Assembly (NCBI RefSeq): GCF_012689525.1
Contig: NZ_CP051514.1
Location: forward strand, 930,001 to 994,000
Origin: Paraburkholderia aromaticivorans
Lineage (GTDB): Bacteria; Pseudomonadota; Gammaproteobacteria; Burkholderiales; Burkholderiaceae
Direction: 5' to 3'
DNA: 64,000 bases
The notes beneath the pieces are model-generated. The model was not told the DNA's origin and ran no database searches. It worked only from the letters and a program-made list of their open reading frames with translations. This document shows, piece by piece, positions 1-10,025 of this stretch (positions within the stretch are counted from its first letter, which is position 1; each line of letters begins with the position of its first letter). Made by a program: the position numbers and the translations under genes.

Positions 1-435
1 GCCCACCCGCGTTTCATCGGAACCCGCCTTCTCAAGGTCGAACGGCGCATCGTTGTCCGCCGGAATCGATGCGCTGATAGCGGCAAAAATCGCTCCGCGC
101 GAACTCAGGAAAGGCTTGTTGCCGAGCGCTGCCATGACGGCTTCGAGCACATCGTCGCAGGTATTTCCTGCGCTTTCCGCATCGTGCCGATCGATGAGGA
201 AAAAAAAGTACTCGCCGCTGCGTGTAACGAGCCCGGACTCCCGCGCGCAGAATTCGCGTGCGCGTTCGTAGACCCCCTGCCTGACGCGGAGCGCGATGTC
301 GTGACCGTAAGCGCTCTCGATCTGCGCAAAATTGTCAATCGACGCCGCGATGCACAGGGTCCTGCCGGGACCAGCACCCTTGGAAGGCGCCCTGGTTCGC
401 GCCGGCCCGTCCGCGATGGTTTTTTCCCTGGGCAT
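1..435 (-). CDS. Degenerate GGDEF-type signalling protein, N-terminal part
   Basis: The frame is open from an ATG at 435 to the window edge, so only about 145 N-terminal residues are visible. After a basic, Pro/Ala-rich stretch of about 25 residues the protein reads as a GGDEF fold: a conserved-looking strand (CIAASIDNF), a helix (ALRVRQGVYERARE), then SGEYFF where an active diguanylate cyclase would have GGDEF. I infer that this domain is catalytically dead. Such domains often precede an EAL phosphodiesterase domain, which would lie outside the window. Family assignment rests on pattern only. An upstream TTG (441) is an alternative start. Confidence 0.5.
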   Translation of the reverse strand, partial: MPREKTIADGPARTRAPSKGAGPGRTLCIAASIDNFAQIESAYGHDIALRVRQGVYERAREFCARESGLVTRSGEYFFFLIDRHDAESAGNTCDDVLEAVMAALGNKPFLSSRGAIFAAISASIPADNDAPFDLEKAGSDETRVG

Positions 436-852
436 GCGCAAGCTGCCTTGCACCGGGGGAACGAGTTAGAGGCGTTGGCTCACCACAGCCCCCGTTGGCT
501 CGCGTCACACAGAAAAACAGCCGTCGGCAGAGAGCTGCATCCTATCTTGGAAACAATGTGGGCCGCCCTGCCCGAGCGCCCCATCCGGGTGCCTTGCGGC
601 GGAAGGGTTACTCGTGTGACCATGGATTTGATCCGTATTCGATTTTTCGTTAGCAACCGAAAATGCGTCCCGCGCACAATCGTCGGTCACTTCTCGTAGT
701 CCTTGCGTTCATCCGGCATGACGATTTCTTCAGCATGCCGAGATCCAAGATGGCGCGTGTCCACCTAGATGTCCAGACCCGCTGAGGAAATGTTTTCGGG
801 CACACGAATCGCAGCAATCTGCTGCAGTGCCTTGACATTGCAGAACATCTCA
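436..852. other. Unassigned DNA with a possible C-terminal gene remnant
   Basis: No convincing complete gene is visible. On the minus strand, just downstream of panD, a frame overlapping the panD end (about 772-884) reads [20 protein letters not shown] and ends at a TAG at 772. It looks like a genuine protein C-terminus of unknown family. This suggests that the end of panD was joined to the tail of another gene. The rest (436-770) shows no coding signal I can support. Confidence 0.3.
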
Positions 853-1245
853 TCATTTTGCAGACGAACGTTGGGTTGGCACGTGATCGCGGCTGCCCTT
901 GATCCTGTTGTCCCCGTCGACGAACACCAGGTCCGGCTTCCACCCCGCCTTCAATTCCGCTTCATCCAGCACTGCGAACGCCGCGATGATCACCAGATCG
1001 CCCAGTTGCGCGCGCCGCGCGGCCGAGCCGTTCAGCGAAATCATGCCGCTGCCGCGTTCGCCCTTGATCGCGTAGGTCGAGAAACGCTCACCGTTGTTGA
1101 TGTTCCAGATGTCAATCCGTTCGTTTTCGACGATGTTCGCCGCTTCCAGCAAGTCTTCGTCGATCGCGCACGAGCCTTCGTAATGCAGCTCGCAGTGCGT
1201 GACCGCGACGCGGTGGATCTTCGACTTCAGCATGTTGCGTTGCAT
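853..1245 (-). CDS. panD: Aspartate 1-decarboxylase PanD
   Basis: This is the pyruvoyl enzyme that makes beta-alanine from L-aspartate for pantothenate synthesis in the cytoplasm. The 130-residue product begins [13 protein letters not shown] and keeps the self-processing site HYEGSCAID, where cleavage between Gly24 and Ser25 creates the pyruvoyl group. It also keeps the ERIDIWN and [12 protein letters not shown] blocks. I start at the ATG at 1245; an ATG two codons upstream adds only MV. The last residues (VPTQRSSAK) differ from the short tail I remember for Burkholderia PanD (VPTQ plus about three residues), consistent with a recombination junction near 867. The core is intact, so the enzyme may still work. 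The upstream panC is broken, so this is likely an extra copy of a chromosomal pair. Confidence 0.9.
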   Translation of the reverse strand: MQRNMLKSKIHRVAVTHCELHYEGSCAIDEDLLEAANIVENERIDIWNINNGERFSTYAIKGERGSGMISLNGSAARRAQLGDLVIIAAFAVLDEAELKAGWKPDLVFVDGDNRIKGSRDHVPTQRSSAK

Positions 1246-1256
1246 GACCAATCCTG

Positions 1257-2144
<888 letters not shown>

Positions 2145-2227
2145 TCACGACAACATCTATGCGATGAACCGCCTGCGCGGGCGAAGAGATCTCCACGATG
2201 CGCATGGCGGGTTGAACGATTCCTGCC

Positions 2228-2257
2228 GCTACTACGCAAAATATTTTGCGTAGTAGC
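2228..2257. repeat. Perfect 30-bp palindrome without a loop
   Basis: The left arm GCTACTACGCAAAAT (2228-2242) is followed at once by its exact reverse complement (2243-2257). It lies 100 bp upstream of panC and 60 bp from the IS630 end. Perfect symmetry with an AT-rich centre suits a dimeric regulator operator or a recombination site. It is not followed by a T-run, so a terminator is less likely. Confidence 0.7.
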
Positions 2258-2318
2258 CTTCATTTCCAAGGTCAACTTCGCTAGAAGTACAGGCTCAGCT
2301 AAACATGAAATCCTCTTA

Positions 2319-3425
2319 CTGACGAGTGCACCAAATACGGCGTGATGCGTTGTAGGGTTATGAAGACGAAAACGGATGCCCGAAAACTGGACCAGGCGAC
2401 GCAGGCGCACCTGAGGAAGATGGTGGTGCAGGCCGTGCACAATGGGATGTCGCAAACCGATGCGGCGCGGACATACAGCGTGAGCCTGCGAGCGATAAGC
2501 CGGTGGATGAAGCAGTTGCGTGAAGGCGGATTGAGGGCGCTGCGTGCCGGCAAGCGTGGCCGCCGACCAGGAAGCGGCCATCTGACGCATACGCAGGCGG
2601 TGCGAATGCGCAAGCTGATTATTGAGCGGATGCCGGACCAGCTGGCGCTGCCGTTCTACCTGTGGACCCGTGAATCGGTCGCACAGCTGATCGAGCTGGA
2701 GTACGGCATCAAGGTATCGAAGTGGACGGCGGGGCGATACTTGAAGGCGTGGGGCATGAGCGCGCAGAAGCCGGTGCGACGGGCGTACGAAAGAAAGGAT
2801 GCAGAGATTGAGCGCTGGTTGAACGAGGACTATCCGCAGATCGCGAAAGAGGCGAAGCAGGAAGGCGCAACGATTTACTGGGGCGACGAAATGGGGTTGC
2901 GCAGCGACCACGTCAGCGGCACCAGTTTCGCCTTGAAGGGCGAAACACCGGTGGTGCGGGCGACTGGAAAGCGTTTCAGTTGCAACATGATTTCGGCGAT
3001 CACGAACCGCGGCGAACTGAGCTTCATGGTCTTCGAGGGCACGTTCACGAATGCGACGTTCATCGAGTTCATGAAGCGCATGATCAAACAGGCAACGCGC
3101 AAGATCTACCTGATCGTCGATGGTCATCCGGTCCACCGGTCCGTTGCCGCCAGAAAGTTCGCCGCCGAAAACGCGGATCGCCTCCGTCTGATCCGGTTGC
3201 CAGGCTACTGTCCCGAGTTGAACCCGGACGAGTTGTTGAATCAGGACGTGAAAACCAACGCGCTGGGCAAGAGCCGTCCGGCCAACAAACAGGAAATGAT
3301 CCGGCATATCCGCAGCCACCTGCATCGTCGACAAAAGGAACCTCACGTGATTCGCAACCTGTTCAAAGAAAAACATGTCCGCTACGCCGCTTGATCAGTT
3401 GCGCACTATTTGATGCACCTGTCAG
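2319..3425 (+). mobile_element. IS630-family element with TA target duplication
   Basis: The ends form imperfect inverted repeats: CTGACGAGTGCACCAAATA at 2319 and, read on the other strand from 3425, CTGACAGGTGCATCAAATA. Each end is flanked by the dinucleotide TA (2317-2318 and 3426-3427), the usual IS630/mariner target duplication. One intact transposase gene fills the element. It sits between panC and the ETF-QO remnant. Confidence 0.85.
2360..3394 (+). CDS. IS630-family transposase
   Basis: This 344-residue DDE transposase would move the surrounding element. An N-terminal helix-turn-helix pair covers about residues 15-75 (SQTDAARTYSVSLRAISRWM), followed by a winged-helix linker. The catalytic acidic residues fall in IYWGDEMGL, LIVDGHPVH and GYCPELNPDE, the arrangement typical of IS630. 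I start at the ATG at 2360; an ATG at 2342 would add six residues. The frame and both terminal repeats are intact, so it could be active. Confidence 0.92.
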   Translation: MKTKTDARKLDQATQAHLRKMVVQAVHNGMSQTDAARTYSVSLRAISRWMKQLREGGLRALRAGKRGRRPGSGHLTHTQAVRMRKLIIERMPDQLALPFYLWTRESVAQLIELEYGIKVSKWTAGRYLKAWGMSAQKPVRRAYERKDAEIERWLNEDYPQIAKEAKQEGATIYWGDEMGLRSDHVSGTSFALKGETPVVRATGKRFSCNMISAITNRGELSFMVFEGTFTNATFIEFMKRMIKQATRKIYLIVDGHPVHRSVAARKFAAENADRLRLIRLPGYCPELNPDELLNQDVKTNALGKSRPANKQEMIRHIRSHLHRRQKEPHVIRNLFKEKHVRYAA

Positions 3426-3544
3426 TAATACCACTGAATCAGACTTCAATCATGAAAGGAGTCAGGCGCAGACGCCCCCCGTGTTCCTCGACCGGCTCCG
3501 ACGCGCCTCCGAAACGCTACCCAAGGTTCTTAACTAACGCTCCC

Positions 3545-4303
3545 TCACAAATTCGGATAGTTCGGGCCGCCGCCACCTTCCGGCGTGACCCACACGATGT
3601 TCTGGGTCGGATCCTTGATGTCGCAGGTCTTGCAATGCACGCAGTTCTGCGCATTGATGACGAGGCGTTCGCTGCCGTCGTCGTTCTTGACGAACTCGTA
3701 CACGGCTGCCGGGCAATAACGCGATTCCGGACCCGCATAGGTCTGCCAGTTCACGCTGACCGGCACCGACGGGTCTTTCAGCGTCAGGTGCGCTGGCTGA
3801 TTTTCTTGGTGGTTCGTGTTCGAGATGAACACCGAAGACAAACGGTCGAAGGTCAGCTTGCCATCCGGCTTCGGATACGTGATCGGCTTGCACTGCGACG
3901 CGGGCTTGAGCATCTCGTGATCGGAATGCTGATGATGCAGCGTCCACGGCACGTTGCCGCCCAGCAGCTTCTGCTCGATGCCGACCATCAGCGTGCCGAG
4001 GTACAGCCCCTTGCTCATCCACTGCTTGAAGTTGCGCGCGCGATGCAGCTCGCTGTGCAGCCACGAAGTCTTGAAACTTTCCGGATAGGCGGTGAGTTCA
4101 TCGGCCTGGCGTCCGGCCTGTACCGCATCGAAGGCGGCTTCGGCGGCCAGCATGCCGGTCTTGATCGCCGCATGCGAACCCTTGATCCGCGACGCGTTCA
4201 GGAAGCCCGCGTCGTCGCCGACCAGCGCGCCACCCGGGAACACCAGCTTCGGCAGCGACATCAGGCCGCCCGCCGTAATCGCCCGCGCGCCGTACGACAG
4301 CCT
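3545..4303 (-). pseudogene. ETF:ubiquinone oxidoreductase, C-terminal fragment
   Basis: ETF-QO passes electrons from electron-transfer flavoprotein to quinone at the membrane. The fragment starts inside the FAD domain (YGARAITAGGLMSLPKLVF) and continues through GDDAGFLNASRIKG to the 4Fe-4S ferredoxin-like tail NCVHCKTCDIKDPTQNIVW, ending at 3545. It covers roughly the last 250 of about 557 residues. At about 4303 it is joined to the N-terminal part of an IS4-type transposase. An N-terminal fragment of ETF-QO lies on the same strand at 27940-28351; the middle, about 170 codons, is missing from the window. No start signal remains, so this is a remnant. Confidence 0.88.
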
Positions 4304-4449
4304 TCACACGCGCCCGGAATGCTGGCCGTGGGTCGGCTGGCGAACCGTTTGACCAGCTCCTTCGCGCGCCGGTCTCGCCGTGGATCACCCAGATCCAGCG
4401 TCTCAAATTCCTCGTCCACCCATGCTCCCGCGTCGTCTCGGATCTTCAT
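4304..4449 (-). pseudogene. IS4/Tn5-type transposase, N-terminal fragment
   Basis: Reading leftwards from the ATG at 4449 the product matches the start of Tn5-like IS4 transposases: AWVDEEFETLDLGDPRRDRR, then LVKRFASRPTASIPGACEG. It breaks off at about 4304, where ETF-QO sequence begins. Only some 48 residues remain and no catalytic residues are present. The outer end of the element probably lies within 4450-4510, but I cannot fix its terminal repeat. Confidence 0.75.
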
Positions 4450-4565
4450 GCCGAAAATCCGAGAATAAACGCGAAATCCGCATTGTTAACAACCCCCTTC
4501 TGACAGCTTTGTTACTCCGTCATCGTTTCCGGAAGCGTCGAGTTGTGTAAGGAGATGCGTAAAAC

Positions 4566-5684
4566 CTACTCGTCTTCCTGCTTGAAAACGAGCAGGCGGT
4601 CCCGCGGAAAAGTCACCGCGATCTGGCCGCCTTCAACAAGATTCCAGCGGCGCTGCGCTTCGATCGGACAATCCACTACTAGCAGCCAATTGCGTAGCTG
4701 CTTGCAGCGCATCCTGATACGCCAGAACGATCCGAGAAATTCCATCGACTCGATCTGGGCCTCCAGCACGTTATTTCCTGCAGATTCCGCCTTGTTTTCC
4801 GAGGCATCGTGGATGACAACATCGTCAGGCCGTATGACTACCGTGGCGCGCACACCCGCGCCGAGTTCATGCGGACGGCATTGCAAGACCAGATCACCGA
4901 TTGCGATAGACCGACTATCGCGGGTACTGGCTGGATATTGGTTAGCTTCGCCAATGAAACTGGCGACGAAGAGAGTTCGAGGTTCGCAGTAGATTTCCTG
5001 TGGTGTGCCTACCTGCTCAATCACCCCATGGTTCATCACCACAATTCTGTTCGACATCGCAAGCGCTTCTTCCTGGTCGTGCGTGACCATGATCGTCGTA
5101 ACACGGAGCTTGCGTTGCAGTTCCTTGATTTCATGCCGGAGATGGACGCGGACCTTTGCGTCAAGAGCAGACAGCGGTTCGTCAAGCAGCAGTAACCCGG
5201 GAGATGTTGCCATCGCGCGTGCGAGCGCCACCCGTTGCTGCTGTCCGCCGGAAAGCTGAGCCGGATATTTCTGCGCATGGTCCGAGAGGCTCACCAGTTT
5301 CAACAACTCGCTCACACGCCGGGATATGGCATCGCGGGGCTGCTTTGTTGCTTCCAGTCCGAACGCGACGTTCTTCGTGATGGTGAGATTCGGAAAGAGT
5401 GCGTAGGACTGAAATACGATGCCGTAGTCGCGCCGTGAGGCCGGCAGATGAGAAATGTCACGGCCCGCCTGGCTGATTGTTCCCGTGGACTGTGGATCCA
5501 GCCCCGCTATGGCGCGTAACAAAGTCGTCTTCCCACAGCCCGACGGGCCGAGAAAGCAGACAAATTCCCCCTCACCGATCTCTAGGTTGATATTCTTGAG
5601 CGCAGCGAAGTCACCGTAGCGCTTCCACAGGTCGCGTACCACGAGATAATCGCTACGAGCGAGGTGCCCGGGCATCGTATTCAT
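4566..5684 (-). CDS. ABC transporter ATPase, 2-aminoethylphosphonate-import type
   Basis: This is the cytoplasmic ATPase of an importer. It has Walker A (LGPSGCGKTT), the signature LSGGQQQRVALARA, Walker B (LLLLDEPLSALD) and the switch-region MVTHDQEEA. A TOBE-like C-terminal domain follows (about residues 265-370). The length and domain order fit the MalK/PotA/PhnT group. With the fused permease and the binding protein in the same operon it matches the family annotated as putative 2-aminoethylphosphonate transporters; no phosphonate-cleaving enzyme is in the window, so the substrate is inferred only. I start at the ATG at 5684 with AGGAT upstream. A GTG at 5729 overlaps the preceding stop as GTGA and is a real alternative. 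Confidence 0.88.
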   Translation of the reverse strand: MNTMPGHLARSDYLVVRDLWKRYGDFAALKNINLEIGEGEFVCFLGPSGCGKTTLLRAIAGLDPQSTGTISQAGRDISHLPASRRDYGIVFQSYALFPNLTITKNVAFGLEATKQPRDAISRRVSELLKLVSLSDHAQKYPAQLSGGQQQRVALARAMATSPGLLLLDEPLSALDAKVRVHLRHEIKELQRKLRVTTIMVTHDQEEALAMSNRIVVMNHGVIEQVGTPQEIYCEPRTLFVASFIGEANQYPASTRDSRSIAIGDLVLQCRPHELGAGVRATVVIRPDDVVIHDASENKAESAGNNVLEAQIESMEFLGSFWRIRMRCKQLRNWLLVVDCPIEAQRRWNLVEGGQIAVTFPRDRLLVFKQEDE

Positions 5685-5725
5685 GAAAAGATCCTGTTTC
5701 ACAGACTGGCTCCGCAACTTGTAGC

Positions 5726-6979
5726 TCACTTATTTCCTGGCGGCAGGTTGCCCCGACTCTTACCTGCACGAGCAACTGCACAGCGATCCCGGAACGCCTG
5801 ACTGGTCGGGTCTACTACGCCGAAGCGGTTCGGCTCATAGACGCTGGCGTCGATCTCGCTCGGCTGACCGGTAATGATGCTGGCCACGACTTCGCCGTAT
5901 CCACCCGAGCCAGCCAGTCCCGAACCGCAGCAACCACCGGCCACGACGAGTCCCTCGGTGCCAGCCGGTCGGCCCACGACGAATTTTCCGTCCGGGGTGT
6001 AAACCGACAGTCCGCTGATGTGATGCGCGAAACCCCACTCCTCGATGCGCGGCGCAACGGATTTCAGCGCGCCTGCATGTTCGAGCAACATATCGGTGTC
6101 GGCCGTCTCGTCGACCAGATTCATGTCGTTCATGTCCGGCTCCAGTTGCATGGGATCGTAGGTTCTCGACAGCGGCTCCTGCAGACCAATCAGCAGGCCA
6201 CCGACTTCAGGACGCATGTAGGCCCGGAAGTCCGGCAAATAGACATTCGGTTGACCCGCCGTGCTCGTACCATCTGGCGCCGTGATCCAGTAATGGCTAC
6301 GGGTCGGCGCCCCTGGGAATCCGAAATTGATCGAAGCGGCCAACGCCATCTCCCAGGCACCTGCGGCGCAGACGACCCAGCGCGCACGCACGACGCCCTT
6401 CGAGGTCATCACGCCGCTTACCTCGCCGCCCTCCTGCAGGAGACCCGTGACTTCGATCCCTCGCTGAATCCTTGCCCCCGCTAGGCGCGCGGCGCGTGCA
6501 TAGGCCGACGCCAGCAGTGCCCCATCCGCGTAACCATCCTCGGGCACGAAAATCGTGCGCCGCGCCTCGTCCAATTTCAGCCAAGGCACGCGCGCGGTAG
6601 CTTCCTGCCGGTCGATCTCGTGGACATTCAGCCCGGCTCCACGCATGACAGACTCGAGCGCGCGCATTTCCTCCTCGCGCGACTCACTGAACGCGGCGCG
6701 CACGCAGCCATGCTGGTGGAAGCCAATCGACTCGCCGAGGATCTGCTCCAGCTCCTTGATCGCCGCGCGGGTCCGGCCAATCATCCTGATCGTGCTGACA
6801 TCCGAGCGCGTGTGATTGAGAAAACCTGCCGGGCGGCAGGATGCCCCCGTGGCCAGCTCGCCGCGCTCCAGCAGCAGAACGTCGGTCACTCCCGCCCGAG
6901 TCAGGTGATAGGCGGCTGAAGTGCCAAGCAACCCGCCACCGACGATCACCACCTCGGCCCGATCAACACTATTTCGCAT
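5726..6979 (-). CDS. FAD-dependent amine/amino-acid oxidoreductase (DAO family)
   Basis: A glycine-oxidase/sarcosine-oxidase-type flavoprotein of about 417 residues. The N-terminal dinucleotide motif is VVIVGGGLLGTSAAYHLTRAG, followed by LLERGELATGASCRPAGFLN. A C-terminal FAD-closing motif reads TPDGKFVVGRPAGTEGLVVAGG, then CCGSGLAGSGG. It lies between the permease and ATPase genes and is probably co-transcribed, so I infer that it oxidises the imported amine or N-methylated amine. FAD oxidases do occur in phosphonate clusters, but this one could equally act on another amino compound. I prefer the ATG at 6979, which has GGAAAT upstream, over the ATG at 6997. Confidence 0.85.
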   Translation of the reverse strand: MRNSVDRAEVVIVGGGLLGTSAAYHLTRAGVTDVLLLERGELATGASCRPAGFLNHTRSDVSTIRMIGRTRAAIKELEQILGESIGFHQHGCVRAAFSESREEEMRALESVMRGAGLNVHEIDRQEATARVPWLKLDEARRTIFVPEDGYADGALLASAYARAARLAGARIQRGIEVTGLLQEGGEVSGVMTSKGVVRARWVVCAAGAWEMALAASINFGFPGAPTRSHYWITAPDGTSTAGQPNVYLPDFRAYMRPEVGGLLIGLQEPLSRTYDPMQLEPDMNDMNLVDETADTDMLLEHAGALKSVAPRIEEWGFAHHISGLSVYTPDGKFVVGRPAGTEGLVVAGGCCGSGLAGSGGYGEVVASIITGQPSEIDASVYEPNRFGVVDPTSQAFRDRCAVARAGKSRGNLPPGNK

Positions 6980-7060
6980 GACATTTCCAATAAACATTAG
7001 GCATACTTATCATATAAACAAGCGCACTACATATGGTCTGGAATGCGGCCTAGCCAGCCG

Positions 7061-8746
7061 TCATGAGCCGCGCCACTTCTGCGTCTTTCTGGCAAGGGCC
7101 GAACTGACCACAAGGTGGACGATCCGCATGACAATGCACGTGGCAACCATGGTGGTGGCCATCGCCGCCGCAGGCGCATACGATCCGGCATCGTCCATGT
7201 TGACCACTGCCACCGACGCAAGCATGGTGTGCGGGCTGTATAGAAATATCGCTGCCGATACCGTGTTCATCGCACTCAGGAACAGATAGATCCAGGTATC
7301 CAGCAGTGCCGGCACGCATAGCGGCAAGGTCACCCCAAGGAGTACCTGCATCCTGGACGCCTTAAGAGAGTCCGAGATCAGCTCGAACTCGGGGTCGAGT
7401 TGACGCAGGGAAGTCGTTGCTATGAAATGGCTAACCGTGTAGTAGTGAATGATCGTGGTGATGACCAGAATGCTCATCGTCCCATACAGAACCCCTAGCG
7501 GATTGCCAGACGCATTCAGGTAAAGCAGCATTGCCAACCCGAGCACCAAACCCGGTACGGCTAGTGGCAGCAAGGTCATCGATTGGTAGGTATCACGCAG
7601 CCACCGGGGTGCCGTCGACTTCTCGACCAGCCAAGCTCCCGAGAACGTCAGCACGGTCCCTGCAGTTGCCGCCAGAATCGCCATGCGCAGCGAATTGAAG
7701 TAGCTTTGCCACCCGGCACCGTCGAATTGGTCGAAGTGGTAGTTGCGCAAGGTCAAGCCCAGGTTGTATGGCCAGAACTTGACAAAAGAGGCATAAGCCG
7801 GAATGGCGATCATGGCCACCATCACGATCGATACCAGAACGCAATAGGCCAGCGCAAGAGCATCGCGCCCTGCCCTCGGGCGGGGAACGAAAGGCACAGA
7901 TTTCGAGGTCAGCGCGACTTGCTGGCGTTTGCGCGCGTAGCGGTCAACGAAGAAGGCCGCCAGCGCCGGCATGAACATGACCATGCTGACCACCGCTCCC
8001 GTCTGAAAGTTCATCTGACCGACGACCTGTTTGTAGATTTCAGTGGCCAGCATTGCATATTCGCCTCCGATTACCTTGGGAATGGCGAAATCGGTCACGC
8101 ACAGCGTGAAGCAGACGATGCTTGAGCTGATCAGCCCATACTTGGTTGCAGGCAGTGTGATCGTCAGGAAAGCTTTGAACCGGCCGGACTTCAGCGACTC
8201 TGCCGCCTCATAGAGTCGACTGTCCGATAAGGTAATAGCCGTACTGATGAGAAGGAAAACATGGGGGAAGCGGGAAATCGTCATGCTGACGATAATGCCT
8301 ATTGGGCCGTAGATTGAATGCCCCATCATCAAACCGTTCAGGTAGCCCTGCGTGCCGAACAACTGGGTCAGGGCCATAGCTGACAGCAACGTTGGGGTTA
8401 ATAACGGCAGCAGCGCACCGCCTCTAAACAGCGCCTTGAAGCGCACGCAGGTATGAGTCAGGCAGAGCGCAAACAGATAGGCCAGAACAATCGTTAGCAC
8501 GGTACTGACAACAGCAATGGTCAGCGTGTTGGAAATGATGTGATATGCCCCGCCGCCCTCGAAATATTGTTGGTAATTTCTCAATCCGACGAAAGCCCCG
8601 TCCCGGGACTGCAGGCTTCGCCAGAAGACAAACACCAGTGGCAATATTGAGAAAAGCGTAAGGAAAGCCGTCAAGGTGATCAGTACGAGGGGCGATCCGC
8701 TTACGCGCCCATGACCGAGCCTGGAACGAACTGACACCGTAGACAT
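7061..8746 (-). CDS. Fused double ABC permease, 2-aminoethylphosphonate type
   Basis: This inner-membrane protein of 561 residues carries two binding-protein-dependent permease modules in one chain, with about 12 hydrophobic segments. Each half holds an EAA-like cytoplasmic loop: YEAAESLKSGRFKAFLTITL in the first and ISDSLKASRMQVLLGVTLPL in the second. Fused permeases of this layout occur in the putative 2-aminoethylphosphonate and ferric-iron families. The binding protein lies immediately upstream and the FAD enzyme downstream. I start at the ATG at 8746, which has AGGGAAT upstream; an ATG at 8803 would add 19 hydrophilic residues and abut the previous stop. Confidence 0.87.
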   Translation of the reverse strand: MSTVSVRSRLGHGRVSGSPLVLITLTAFLTLFSILPLVFVFWRSLQSRDGAFVGLRNYQQYFEGGGAYHIISNTLTIAVVSTVLTIVLAYLFALCLTHTCVRFKALFRGGALLPLLTPTLLSAMALTQLFGTQGYLNGLMMGHSIYGPIGIIVSMTISRFPHVFLLISTAITLSDSRLYEAAESLKSGRFKAFLTITLPATKYGLISSSIVCFTLCVTDFAIPKVIGGEYAMLATEIYKQVVGQMNFQTGAVVSMVMFMPALAAFFVDRYARKRQQVALTSKSVPFVPRPRAGRDALALAYCVLVSIVMVAMIAIPAYASFVKFWPYNLGLTLRNYHFDQFDGAGWQSYFNSLRMAILAATAGTVLTFSGAWLVEKSTAPRWLRDTYQSMTLLPLAVPGLVLGLAMLLYLNASGNPLGVLYGTMSILVITTIIHYYTVSHFIATTSLRQLDPEFELISDSLKASRMQVLLGVTLPLCVPALLDTWIYLFLSAMNTVSAAIFLYSPHTMLASVAVVNMDDAGSYAPAAAMATTMVATCIVMRIVHLVVSSALARKTQKWRGS

Positions 8747-8803
8747 GCTGGATTCCCTATGGACAGAGATAATTAAAGATTCGAAAGATCGGCTAGGGGA
8801 CAA

Positions 8804-9829
8804 TCAGCTCTTGGGCTGGGCCTTGGCACCGTAGCGCTTCTCGAATTCCTGGATGATCCGCTCACGGTTTTTCGCTGCCCACCCGAAGTCCTGGACTAGC
8901 AAGCGGCCTGTCTCGTCGGCGGGCAGGCCATCAAGCTTCGCGCCGTACTGCGGCATTGCGATCACCACGCGCGATTTCCCATAGAGCTTCATTGCCTCTT
9001 CCGAGGTCGCCCAGTCCTCCAGCTTTTGGGCGTCGGCAAGGTGCGGGGAGCCCTTGATGACCGCAACCGCGTTCAGATCCCACCCCAGTGCATCCGTCGG
9101 CAGCGTCACCGTGATCGGAGCCCCATCCTGCAGCAAGCGTGCGCCGCGTAATTCGAAAGCGATACCGACAACGGCCTCACCTCGCCCCGCCTGGACAGCC
9201 GGCGCGCTGCCGGAATGGGCGTATTGGCTGATGTTCTCGTTCAGTTTGTCCATGTAGGCCCATGCTTTGGCCTCGCCCCAAGCCTGAATCCACCCGGAAA
9301 GACACAGAAACCCTGTACCTGACGATGCCGGATCGGGCATCACAATCTGCCCCTTGTACACAGGCTTGATCAGGTCCTCCCACGTGGTGGGCTGCGGGAT
9401 GTTCTTTTTCTTGCCCTCTACCGTGTTGTAGATGATGGCTGCTACATAACCGTTGGTACCGACCCATGAAGGAGGCTGGTCGCTATCCTTAAACTTGGCC
9501 GGAATTTTCTGGGCTTCAGCTGGCGTGTACGGCGCAATGACACCATCTTTCTTCAACTGCTCGACATCGGTCACGCTCAGGCCCCAGATCGCGTCGGCGT
9601 GCTCGTTGCCCTTTTCCGCCAGCAGCTTGGCTGCGATAACGCCGGTCGAGTCGCGCACCCAGTTGATTCTGATGTCGGGGTATTTCGCCTCGAAAGCCTG
9701 CTTGTATGCCTTGAGGTCATCGGTCTCGAACGCCGTGTAGACCGTCAACTCGGTCGGCTCCGCGAGCGCCGTTCCAGCGGTGGTAATCGATGCGGCAATC
9801 CAAAGAGCCTTAAGCCAGTGCCTTTTCAT
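8804..9829 (-). CDS. Periplasmic binding protein, 2-aminoethylphosphonate/iron type
   Basis: The 341-residue product has a Sec signal peptide (MKRHWLKALWIAASITTAGTA, cleavage likely after ALA) and a mature start ELTVYTAFETDDLKAYKQAF typical of extracellular solute-binding family 1. A later block, PDPASSGTGFLCLSG, fits the ligand-binding hinge of the family that binds iron, thiamine or phosphonates. It is the first gene of the leftward operon, expressed from the region divergent to the LysR gene. Its ligand cannot be read from sequence; 2-aminoethylphosphonate or a related amino compound is the family-based guess. Confidence 0.88.
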   Translation of the reverse strand: MKRHWLKALWIAASITTAGTALAEPTELTVYTAFETDDLKAYKQAFEAKYPDIRINWVRDSTGVIAAKLLAEKGNEHADAIWGLSVTDVEQLKKDGVIAPYTPAEAQKIPAKFKDSDQPPSWVGTNGYVAAIIYNTVEGKKKNIPQPTTWEDLIKPVYKGQIVMPDPASSGTGFLCLSGWIQAWGEAKAWAYMDKLNENISQYAHSGSAPAVQAGRGEAVVGIAFELRGARLLQDGAPITVTLPTDALGWDLNAVAVIKGSPHLADAQKLEDWATSEEAMKLYGKSRVVIAMPQYGAKLDGLPADETGRLLVQDFGWAAKNRERIIQEFEKRYGAKAQPKS

Positions 9830-9948
9830 GATGATTTCTTCCTCTTATAGCGTTTCGTCTATCCCCACCCCGAAAGCTGCAACATCAGAGCTATGGTGGG
9901 ATTTGCGTAGCCGATTTTATTTGTCAAATATGTAATTTGCATGTCAAG

Positions 9949-10006
9949 TATTGACCCAGTCGATAGATTATGGGCAATATGTATAGCAAATATTGACCAG
10001 GTCGAT
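9949..10006. promoter_or_regulatory. Paired operator-like repeats between LysR gene and transport operon
   Basis: TATTGACCCAGTCGAT (9949-9964) is repeated as TATTGACCAGGTCGAT (9991-10006), 14 of 16 bases matching. The spacing is 42 bp, close to four helical turns. Each copy contains a short GAC-N3-GTC dyad. They lie in the 196-bp divergent promoter region, the usual place for LysR-type recognition and activation sites. I infer that they bind the LysR protein at 10026. Confidence 0.6.
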
Positions 10007-10025
10007 TGAATGAAGGGGAATACAC

